Part shown: piece by piece, positions 26,160-32,844 of the stretch
Position numbering within the stretch: position 1 is the first letter of the stretch
Layout of the letters: each line of letters begins with the position of its first letter
Assembly: GCA_002305315.1 (NCBI GenBank)
Contig: DBQQ01000006.1
Coordinates: 62,001 to 126,000, forward strand
DNA: 64,000 nucleotides
Origin: Clostridiales bacterium UBA1390
GTDB taxonomy: Bacteria; Bacillota; Clostridia; Lachnospirales; Bianqueaceae
Direction of reading: 5' to 3'
Notes under the pieces: model-generated
Told to the model about the DNA's origin: nothing
The model's input: the letters and a program-made list of their open reading frames with translations, nothing else
The model's database searches: none
Program-made: the position numbers and the translations under genes

Positions 26160-26762
26160 ATAAAGAAAAAGATTTGGTGTATCGTGTTAGTCGGGATTCT
26201 GGGGGTCGTTTCACTGATGAGCGGATGTAGTTCCTCTGCGGAGGAAAACGATAGTGGCGCGCTAAAAGTAGCATTTGTTTCACCGGTAGTAGACAGTGAG
26301 GCTGCGGAAACATATGCGCAGACTTTGACACAGAGAGATGCGTCGATTACAGGTGTGGAATGTACGTCTATTACGATGGGCAGCAGTGAGAAAGATCCTA
26401 CAGGATATATGGCTGCCACGGTACAACTGACAGGATTGATTGCATCGCAGGAGATAGATGTGATTTTCTTTGACATTGAAAGTGCTGCGGCTGATGCGCG
26501 TAATGACACATTCTATGCGTTGAGCGATCTTTTCACGGAAGAAGAATTGGCTAAAATGGATGGAAAAACTATTGATTATGCGCAGGTTGATGAAGAGGGT
26601 AATGAGATAAGTGAGCGTACAGCCGCAGTAGGACTCAATGTTTCTACAGAAGAGGATCTGACGGAGTTCATGAATTCTGATGAGATTGGTATTTATATCG
26701 TCGGGAATGCGCCTCATGTAGATCAGGCGAAAGCCTTGTTATTATCTTATGTTACAGAATGA
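26160..26762 (+). CDS. Lipoprotein with non-standard start (AUA or frameshifted ATG)
   Basis: About 200 aa of unknown function. The coherent signal sequence is IKKKIWCIVLVGILGVVSLM followed by lipobox MSGC. The only in-frame ordinary start is GTG 26184, which would remove all the lysines and half the hydrophobic core. The upstream in-frame stop is TGA 26154. The ribosome site AAGGAAGGA (26145-26153) is ideally placed for ATA at 26160. ATG 26153 is in another frame; losing one A after it would give M-F-I-K-K-K. So either AUA initiates or the gene has a 1-nt defect. The mature part (VAFVSPVVDSEAAETYAQTL, DVIFFDIESAAADARND) resembles periplasmic-binding-like folds. Confidence 0.65.
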   Translation: MKKKIWCIVLVGILGVVSLMSGCSSSAEENDSGALKVAFVSPVVDSEAAETYAQTLTQRDASITGVECTSITMGSSEKDPTGYMAATVQLTGLIASQEIDVIFFDIESAAADARNDTFYALSDLFTEEELAKMDGKTIDYAQVDEEGNEISERTAAVGLNVSTEEDLTEFMNSDEIGIYIVGNAPHVDQAKALLLSYVTE

Positions 26763-26776
26763 TCAAATCTAAAAGA

Positions 26777-26823
26777 GGGAGTATCATAAAATCATCTATC
26801 ATGGATGTTTTATGGTACTCCCC
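26777..26823. terminator. Bidirectional terminator between lipoprotein and HTH gene
   Basis: Near-perfect stem GGGAGTATCATAAAA (26777-26791) with TTTTATGGTACTCCC (26808-26822). The minus-strand side has a better U run (TCTTTT) than the plus side, so it mainly ends the HTH gene. Confidence 0.7.
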
Positions 26824-26873
26824 TAATTTATGAATATTGGATGTAACAATTGCGGCGAAAAAATAAATAGGAA

Positions 26874-27389
26874 TTATTGTTTGTTTTTAAGGAATTTCTG
26901 TAGGTTTTTATCGATTTTTCGCTCAAATTTACGTCCGCATTTCGGACAAAAATCCGCATGACCATGGAGAATCCGTTTGTCACCATAGAAAGCATCAATT
27001 TTGCCCTCATTATCAATAAACATGCATACTTGATTATTACGATGGTAAGCAGTCATGATCGGCAGATCGCCCATACAATAATTGCAGACAGCGGCCTCTT
27101 CTGTGGGAGGAGGCAGTTGTTTTTCTTCTGGAACAGCGCCCTTGGGTGAGAAAGAGATCTTTAAATCCAGATTCAATGCACAGGCAATACGATTCAGGGT
27201 GGGGACAGAAGGCGTAGATGTCCCTTTTTCAAAGCCTGTTAAACTTAAAGGAGCAATGCCGGAACGACGTACAATCTCACTATTTGTCAGTTCTCTTTCT
27301 CCTTTGAGTTTCATAAATTGCTCTCGAAGATCATTTACCAGTTCCGTTGTCTTTTCATCTATATCGTTATGTGCTGGTGTTTTCATCAT
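26874..27389 (-). CDS. XRE-family HTH regulator with C-terminal zinc-binding domain
   Basis: 171 aa. The N-terminal helix-turn-helix is at about residues 33-85 (LTNSEIVRRSGIAPLSLTGFE, then STPSVPTLNRIACALNLDLKI). The C-terminal half has two Cys pairs, CNYC near 102 and CPKCG near 149, forming a likely zinc or redox-sensing ribbon around FIDNEGKIDAFYGDKRILHG. I place the start at ATG 27389, where GGAAGGA lies 6 nt upstream; the upstream ATG at 27404 has no well-spaced site. A strong promoter lies upstream. It is convergent with the lipoprotein gene, not divergent, so a regulatory link to it is not implied. Target genes unknown. Confidence 0.82.
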   Translation of the reverse strand: MMKTPAHNDIDEKTTELVNDLREQFMKLKGERELTNSEIVRRSGIAPLSLTGFEKGTSTPSVPTLNRIACALNLDLKISFSPKGAVPEEKQLPPPTEEAAVCNYCMGDLPIMTAYHRNNQVCMFIDNEGKIDAFYGDKRILHGHADFCPKCGRKFERKIDKNLQKFLKNKQ

Positions 27390-27442
27390 GACAAATCCTT
27401 CCATACCTCTACAAAATATATAATCCTAAATCTACTGCTTCT

Positions 27443-27471
27443 ATTATATGACATAATATATAGAGAGTCAA
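27443..27471 (-). promoter_or_regulatory. Promoter for the HTH/zinc regulator
   Basis: Minus strand: TTGACT (27466-27471), 17-nt spacer, TATAAT (27443-27448). Near-consensus. The spacer holds the A/T palindrome-like ATATATTATGT, a possible self-operator. Confidence 0.78.
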
Positions 27472-27517
27472 GAACTTTTTGTAGAATTTTAAGCCTTGCA
27501 TGCAGGTTGCAGAGCGA

Positions 27518-28366
27518 TTACCAGGCCAAAACTTCAGATCCATCTTCTGTGACGAGTACAGTGATTTCCCACTGAGCAGATGGTTTATGATCCGCAGTAT
27601 AAACGGTCCAGCCATTCGCATCGTCAATATAGAAACCAGGACGCCCCATATTGATCATGGGTTCAATCGTAAAGGCCATTCCGGGAATCAGGAGTGGCCC
27701 TGTCCCCTTGTGGGTAACATAACTAACCCAGGGATCCTCATGAAAAGCAAGACCAATACCGTGTCCGCCGATTTCACGTACAACACTGTATCCCTGCGCC
27801 CTAGCATGTTTATGAATGACCTCTCCGATATCGCCCAGGAAGCCCCAGGGTTTGACCTGTTCTAATCCAAGTTTGACACATTCTTTGGCCGTACGCACTA
27901 ATTTTTCTTTTTCAGGCGATACAGAACCGATACAGAACATCCGGGAGGAATCCGAATAATATCCCTTGTAAATCGTAGAAACATCGACATTGATGATATC
28001 TCCTTCTTGCAGAATCTCCTTACTGGAAGGGATACCATGGCATATGACGTCGTTGATGGAGGTACATACACTCTTCGGAAATCCTTCATAGCCGAGTGGA
28101 GCCGGGATACCACCCATATCGGTAGTCTTTTGATAGACCCATCGATCAATCTGTGCAGTACTGATTCCCGGACGTATGTTTTTTTCTATATAGTCCAAGA
28201 CAGCCACATTGATTCGACTGCTGGCACGCATACCCTCCAATTGTTTCGGGGTTTTCAATAGATGCGGCGGCAATACAATGTGCCCCATGGATTGATAATA
28301 TCGTACGGTATCTCGAATCTTATCCGGATATTCGCTCTCTGGATATGACTTATGCTTACTTCGCAT
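27518..28366 (-). CDS. map: Methionine aminopeptidase, type I with N-terminal extension
   Basis: Removes the initiator Met from nascent proteins; dinuclear metal pita-bread fold. 282 aa. Metal and catalytic residues are all present: His in VICHGIPS, Asp pair in INVDVSTIYKGYYSD, His in GGHGIGLAFHEDP, Glu in FTIEPM and Glu in QWEITVLV. About 35 extra N-terminal residues (KHKSYPESEYPDKIRDTVRY) precede the catalytic domain, as in extended MetAP variants. Start ATG 28366 follows GGGAGG at a 6-nt distance. It overlaps the 3' end of the GH43 gene by 11 nt and is co-transcribed with it. Likely a second copy beside a ribosomal-operon map elsewhere (inference). Confidence 0.92.
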   Translation of the reverse strand: MRSKHKSYPESEYPDKIRDTVRYYQSMGHIVLPPHLLKTPKQLEGMRASSRINVAVLDYIEKNIRPGISTAQIDRWVYQKTTDMGGIPAPLGYEGFPKSVCTSINDVICHGIPSSKEILQEGDIINVDVSTIYKGYYSDSSRMFCIGSVSPEKEKLVRTAKECVKLGLEQVKPWGFLGDIGEVIHKHARAQGYSVVREIGGHGIGLAFHEDPWVSYVTHKGTGPLLIPGMAFTIEPMINMGRPGFYIDDANGWTVYTADHKPSAQWEITVLVTEDGSEVLAW

Positions 28367-29891
28367 GGGGAGCCTCCCGATCTTCTGGAGGAACCTGAAT
28401 CTGGAAGGAGCGGAATACACCATCGCCTTCTTCGGCGAACAAAGCGAACATGGTACCGGTAAAGGTCATGGTCTTGGTGCCTTCTGTGGACAGTCCTGCA
28501 TTATGTCCGGAACCCAATACGATGGGATCATGCCCCTCTTCCTGATAGGAGAACGTATATTTTTCCCGATCGGAATCGATTCGGAGCGTAACAGGAGATG
28601 TTCCGACGCTCTGACGAGTGATCTCAACGGTCATATCATGGACACTTTTCGTGAAGCCAACATATTGACCATGTGCATCACAGGATATGTATATGTCATA
28701 GTGATAATCGTTATTATAATAGGCGCTGATGCCCGCACGGCGAGCATTCGAGGCCGAAGTATCCAATACAGCTTCCACATGTGTGCAGAAAGCCGGCTGC
28801 TGTGTACTGATGATAGTAGGAGAAGTTCCAGGCTGTGAGATGGAAATCTCGGTACCATGCAGAGTCAGTGTCCCTTCTTCCGGATTTATCTGAAAATGGT
28901 CTGGATTGGGGTTGCGCGTATACAACATACGAGGATCCAGAACATCGTTATGAAAATCCAAGGATAAGTCGTGGCAGACAGGTTTCGGAGAAGAGGGCAA
29001 AGGCCCGTCCATGACGAGATCAATATAACCATGATGACCGATGATGGGCCAGCCGTCGTCTGTCCAGGAGACAGGCGCCAGGAAAGTCTCGCGTCCCAGA
29101 TTATGTAGAAGGGCATGGCTGAAGTTTCGATATGCTAAACAAACAGCCCACCAGTTACCGTTTTGATCTTCCACCAGATCAGCATGTCCCGTAGCCTGAA
29201 TCTCATAGCCCTTACGATTTACATGAGACAATATGGGGTTATGGGGACAGGGAGTATAAGGCCCCCAGATGCTTTCTGCGCGCAGAATGTTCTCATGATG
29301 GCCATATTCGGTTCCACCTTCTGCGGTCATCAGATAATAGTAGCCATTGATTTTATAAATATGAGGACCTTCCGTACACTGCCCGCCGCAGCCAGTGCTG
29401 ACGATTTTCTTATCAGACAAAATCTGGCCGGTCATGGGGTCGATGGCAAATACTACGATGCCGCGAACGCCATCAATCGTACCCGTGGAACAATAGTAGC
29501 AGGTTCCATCATCATCCCACATCAGAGAAGGATCAATGCCGCCTTGATCGATCCAGCAAGGCTCGGACCAGGGGCCGCGAATATCTTCGGCATGGACCAC
29601 AAAATTTCCTTTCCATGTTACGTTAGTGGTGATCATATAGAACATACCCTCATGATAACGCAGAGTGGGCGCGTAGATACCGCCGGAATTGCGGCAGCCT
29701 TCCAGTTCCAGCTGAGAGCGTCTTGTCAGACAATGGCCGATCAGCTCCCAATTTGCCAGGTTTCGGCTGTGATAAATCGGAACCCCGGGGAAGAACTCAA
29801 ATGTAGAGTTGACAATATAGAAGTCTTCTCCCACCCTACAAATGCTGGGGTCCGGGTTATAACCGGGAATAATAGGATTTTGGTATTGCAT
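28356..29891 (-). CDS. GH43 beta-xylosidase / alpha-L-arabinofuranosidase
   Basis: Intracellular (no signal peptide) exo-acting enzyme on xylo- or arabino-oligosaccharides. 511 aa. The N-terminal five-bladed propeller has the three acidic residues of the family: Asp in PGYNPDPSICRVG (about residue 14), Asp in QGGIDPSLMWDDDG (about 121) and the general acid Glu in CTEGPHIYK (about 175). The C-terminal beta-sandwich (about 310-505) is the GH43_C2 type found in XynB-like xylosidases. AGGAGG precedes the ATG, and a promoter lies 35-63 nt upstream. GH127 at 13546 would complement it on arabinoxylan. Confidence 0.9.
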   Translation of the reverse strand: MQYQNPIIPGYNPDPSICRVGEDFYIVNSTFEFFPGVPIYHSRNLANWELIGHCLTRRSQLELEGCRNSGGIYAPTLRYHEGMFYMITTNVTWKGNFVVHAEDIRGPWSEPCWIDQGGIDPSLMWDDDGTCYYCSTGTIDGVRGIVVFAIDPMTGQILSDKKIVSTGCGGQCTEGPHIYKINGYYYLMTAEGGTEYGHHENILRAESIWGPYTPCPHNPILSHVNRKGYEIQATGHADLVEDQNGNWWAVCLAYRNFSHALLHNLGRETFLAPVSWTDDGWPIIGHHGYIDLVMDGPLPSSPKPVCHDLSLDFHNDVLDPRMLYTRNPNPDHFQINPEEGTLTLHGTEISISQPGTSPTIISTQQPAFCTHVEAVLDTSASNARRAGISAYYNNDYHYDIYISCDAHGQYVGFTKSVHDMTVEITRQSVGTSPVTLRIDSDREKYTFSYQEEGHDPIVLGSGHNAGLSTEGTKTMTFTGTMFALFAEEGDGVFRSFQIQVPPEDREAPHAK

Positions 29892-29925
29892 GTTGTGACC
29901 TCCTTGTTTTTATATGGATATAGTA

Positions 29926-29954
29926 GTTATATCATATTGGAGATCAAAAAGCAA
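29926..29954 (-). promoter_or_regulatory. Promoter for the GH43-map operon
   Basis: Minus strand: TTGCTT (29949-29954), 17-nt spacer, TATAAC (29926-29931). Confidence 0.6.
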
Positions 29955-29970
29955 TGACTCCGAGAAGAAT

Positions 29971-29999
29971 TTGCCAGATTGAAGGATATGTGGTATACT
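29971..29999 (+). promoter_or_regulatory. Promoter feeding repeat copy C and glpK
   Basis: TTGCCA at 29971-29976, 17-nt spacer, TATACT at 29994-29999. The predicted transcription start (about 30006) falls inside the first arm of repeat copy C, so the repeat would be the 5' leader of the glpK mRNA. Confidence 0.6.
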
Positions 30000-30127
30000 A
30001 GGCGTGGCGAGACAGTTTTCTATGACAAAAGCGACTGTGCCACGCCCTGAGATGTCCGCCCAAGGGCGTCCATCTCCGAAGAGAGTCTCATAACCGGGTG
30101 CTAGGCGTGGCAAGACAGTTTTCTATC
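29998..30127 (+). repeat. Two-hairpin intergenic repeat, copy C, with trailing half-copy
   Basis: Hairpin 1 pairs GGCGTGGC (30001-30008) with GCCACGCC (30039-30046), plus an inner ACAG/CTGT pair. Hairpin 2 reads GAGATG-TC-CGCCC-AA-GGGCG-TC-CATCTC (30049-30076), perfect with a symmetric TC/TC internal loop. A second copy of the 5' segment (CTAGGCGTGGC then AGACAGTTTTCTAT, one mismatch in about 26) starts at 30101. It lies between the glpK promoter and the glpK ribosome site. Confidence 0.78.
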
Positions 30128-30153
30128 AAGAAATACAGATGGGGGGCGAAAGT

Positions 30154-31656
30154 ATGGACGACTATATTATGGCATTGGATCAAGGAACTACCAGTTCTCG
30201 GTGTATTCTATGGGACCGGAATGGACGAATGGTCAGTAAGGCGCAGCGAGAGTTTCGGCAGATCTATCCGAAGGCAGGATGGGTAGAACATGATCCGAAT
30301 GAGATCTGGGCGTCTCAGTTATCCGTGGCGATGGAAGCTATGGCGATGGCTGGTGTGCATGCTCGGGAAATCGCAGCGATTGGAATCACCAATCAGCGGG
30401 AGACAGTGGTCGTATGGGATCGGCATACGGGTAAGCCGATATATAATGCCATTGTCTGGCAATGCCGACGGACGGCAGAACAGGTAGAACAGTTTAAGGA
30501 AGATGGTTGGGATGAGATCCTGAGAGAGAAGACAGGGCTGATTCCGGATGCATATTTTTCCGCGACGAAGTTGGCATGGATTTTGGATCATGTGCCGGAG
30601 GCCAGGAGAAAGGCAGAGGAAGGAGATCTGCTGTTTGGTACGGTAGATACCTGGCTTCTGTGGAATCTGACACAGGGTAAGGTATTTGCCACCGATTATA
30701 CGAATGCATCGCGTACGATGCTGTTTAATATCCATACGCTGGAATGGGATCCGGAGATCTTAGCCCATCTGCACATTCCGCAGCAGATGCTCCCGCGGGT
30801 GGAGGATTCTTCCGCCATATATGGTGTATCCGATGCTCAGGTGTTGGGGGCGGAGATTCCGATTGGTGCGCTGGTCGGCGACCAGCAAGGATCCTTGTTC
30901 GGACAATGCTGCTTTCGTTCAGGAATGGCTAAGAATACGTATGGAACCGGCTGTTTCCTGTTAATGCATACGGGAGAAAAGCCGATCCAGTCTCAGAATC
31001 AGCTCTTGACAACGATTGCAGCGACCCGAAATGGCAAGATCAGCTATGCCCTCGAAGGCAGTGTTTTTGCTGCGGGCTCAGTGGTACAGTGGATGCGGGA
31101 TGAAATGCGTCTATTCCAACATGCGGGTGATAGCGAGAAATATGCAAAGGCAGTGCCGGATACCAATGGCGTGTATATGGTGCCGGCTTTCACAGGACTG
31201 GGCGCTCCGTTCTGGGATCCCTATGCCAGAGGAACCGTGGTAGGTTTGACGCGCGGCTGTTCTAAAGAACATTTCATTCGAGCGGCCCTCGAGTCTATTG
31301 CATATCAAACCTGGGACGTGTTTGAAGCGATGCAGCGGGATACCGGCATGCAAATCCGGAACCTGAAAGTAGATGGCGGTGCTTCCGCGAACGACTTTTT
31401 GATGCAATTTCAGGCGGATCTGCTGCAGGGAAGCGTGATACGTTCCGCCTGTAATGAGACGACCGCATTGGGAGCCGCGTACTTGGCGGGCCTGGCTTGC
31501 GGCATGTGGAAGGACACGGAGGAACTGGCCGCCATGTATCAGGCGGGGCAGACGTTTGTATCGAAAATGCCGTTTGAAAAAAGAAATCAATGCGTCCACC
31601 AGTGGCATCGGGCCGTAGAGCGGGCGCGAAACTGGGCAGAGGAGGAATCGAAATGA
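30154..31656 (+). CDS. glpK: Glycerol kinase
   Basis: ATP-dependent phosphorylation of glycerol to glycerol-3-phosphate. 500-aa FGGY/ASKHA kinase: [15 protein letters not shown] at the N terminus (phosphate-1 loop), [21 protein letters not shown] near residue 83, [13 protein letters not shown] near 245, and [13 protein letters not shown] near 350. Start ATG 30154 has GGGGGGCGAAAGT upstream; an in-frame ATG at 30139 overlaps that site. No glpF or glpD adjoins. Instead a FAH-family hydrolase overlaps its stop as ATGA. The leader contains repeat copy C. Confidence 0.94.
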   Translation: MDDYIMALDQGTTSSRCILWDRNGRMVSKAQREFRQIYPKAGWVEHDPNEIWASQLSVAMEAMAMAGVHAREIAAIGITNQRETVVVWDRHTGKPIYNAIVWQCRRTAEQVEQFKEDGWDEILREKTGLIPDAYFSATKLAWILDHVPEARRKAEEGDLLFGTVDTWLLWNLTQGKVFATDYTNASRTMLFNIHTLEWDPEILAHLHIPQQMLPRVEDSSAIYGVSDAQVLGAEIPIGALVGDQQGSLFGQCCFRSGMAKNTYGTGCFLLMHTGEKPIQSQNQLLTTIAATRNGKISYALEGSVFAAGSVVQWMRDEMRLFQHAGDSEKYAKAVPDTNGVYMVPAFTGLGAPFWDPYARGTVVGLTRGCSKEHFIRAALESIAYQTWDVFEAMQRDTGMQIRNLKVDGGASANDFLMQFQADLLQGSVIRSACNETTALGAAYLAGLACGMWKDTEELAAMYQAGQTFVSKMPFEKRNQCVHQWHRAVERARNWAEEESK

Positions 31657-32531
31657 AACTGATTACGTATCGCTATGAGGGAGAGGAAGCCATCGGCATA
31701 TTTGTGGACGATCGGGTGATCCCTATGACAGAACTGGGGGTACAGGAGAAAACCATGCTGTCTTTTATTCAGCATGGCGGGCAGGAACAGCTGGCGGCTC
31801 TGGAAGAGCGGGCGAGATCCTATGACGGTGGTATCCCATTTCAGGCTGTGACGTTAGAGGCGCCGATTCCAGAGCCGGGACAGGATATTCTGTGTCTGGG
31901 AATCAATTATATGGATCATGCAGAAGAATCTGCGAGATTCAAGCTGGAAACATTTGATGGGAAACGGGAGCATCCGGTGTATTTTGCCAAACGGGTTACG
32001 AGAGCCATCGGGGATGGCGCCTGTATTCCTTCGCATAAGGAGATCACTTGTCAACTGGATTATGAGGCAGAGTTGGCAGTGATATTAGGAAAGGATGTTA
32101 AGAATATCACGGCGGAAAACGCGCGAGAGTATATTCTGGGATATACGGTGATCAATGATGTCAGCGCAAGGGATATTCAGAATCGGCATAAACAGTGGTA
32201 TTTCGGTAAGAGTCTGGATGGCTTTTGTCCCATGGGGCCGTATATTGTGACAGCAGATGAGATTTCCTATCCGCCGGAGCTTCCGATTCGATCGATTGTG
32301 AATGGAGAGTTGCGTCAGAACAGCAATACCCGGCTGCTGATTTTTGATATTGGATATGTGTTAGAAGAACTCTCCGCAGGAATGACCCTGAAAGCCGGGA
32401 CGATTCTTTCGATGGGGACGCCGGCCGGCGTTGGTATGGGATTTACACCACCTCGCTTTTTGCAGGAAGGAGATCAGGTAATCTGCGAAATTGAGGGAAT
32501 CGGACGTCTGTCGAATCGTATAGGTTCGTAA
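31653..32531 (+). CDS. Fumarylacetoacetate hydrolase family protein
   Basis: 292 aa. The C-terminal FAH domain shows [13 protein letters not shown] near residue 77, [12 protein letters not shown] near 110, the metal-binding [13 protein letters not shown] near 136, [14 protein letters not shown] near 166 and [12 protein letters not shown] near 252. Family members hydrolyse or decarboxylate 2-oxo acids such as acylpyruvates, or oxaloacetate; the actual substrate is not predictable. ATG 31653 overlaps the glpK stop (ATGA) with GGAGGAATCG upstream, so it is co-translated with glpK. A hairpin that doubles as the feoA leader follows. Confidence 0.86.
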   Translation: MKLITYRYEGEEAIGIFVDDRVIPMTELGVQEKTMLSFIQHGGQEQLAALEERARSYDGGIPFQAVTLEAPIPEPGQDILCLGINYMDHAEESARFKLETFDGKREHPVYFAKRVTRAIGDGACIPSHKEITCQLDYEAELAVILGKDVKNITAENAREYILGYTVINDVSARDIQNRHKQWYFGKSLDGFCPMGPYIVTADEISYPPELPIRSIVNGELRQNSNTRLLIFDIGYVLEELSAGMTLKAGTILSMGTPAGVGMGFTPPRFLQEGDQVICEIEGIGRLSNRIGS

Positions 32532-32546
32532 GGCAGCCTTGCACGC

Positions 32547-32596
32547 AAGCCTCTCTTTTCTCATATCATAAGATAAAGCAGAAAAGGGAGGCTTTT
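32547..32596 (+). terminator. Terminator-like hairpin that also buries the feoA ribosome site
   Basis: A 15-bp stem: AAGCCTC-T-CTTTTCT (32547-32561) pairs with AGAAAAG-G-GAGGCTT (32580-32594) with one G-U, then T4. The 3' arm contains GGGAGG (32586-32591), the only good ribosome-binding site for feoA at 32599. It can therefore end the upstream unit and/or limit feoA translation. Confidence 0.75.
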
Positions 32597-32598
32597 GT

Positions 32599-32844
32599 AT
32601 GGAAAAGAAATGTCTTTCAGAGCTCCCTCTGGGAAAGACAGGAAGGATTCTCTCTCTGGGAAACGATGAGGTTTTATGCCGAAGACTCCGGAGTCTGGGC
32701 GTGGGGGAGGAAAGTCGAATCCGCCCTGCTTTCACGAGTCCTTTCGGAGATCCTATCGCCTATGAAGTCCAAGGAATTGTCATTGCCTTAAGGAGGCAGG
32801 ATAGCGGACAGATTGTGGTGGAGGAGGAATTTTCATGGGGCTGA
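32599..32844 (+). CDS. feoA: Ferrous iron transport protein A
   Basis: Small SH3-like cytosolic partner of FeoB. 81 aa with the FeoA pattern: LSELPLGKTGRILSLG near the N terminus, LCRRLRSLGVGEESRIRPAF in the middle, and YEVQGIVIALRRQDSGQIVV at the end. Its ribosome site GGGAGG is in the 3' arm of a strong stem-loop, so translation is probably limited unless the stem opens. It overlaps feoB by 10 nt. No Fur- or DtxR-type box could be recognised with confidence. Confidence 0.88.
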   Translation: MEKKCLSELPLGKTGRILSLGNDEVLCRRLRSLGVGEESRIRPAFTSPFGDPIAYEVQGIVIALRRQDSGQIVVEEEFSWG

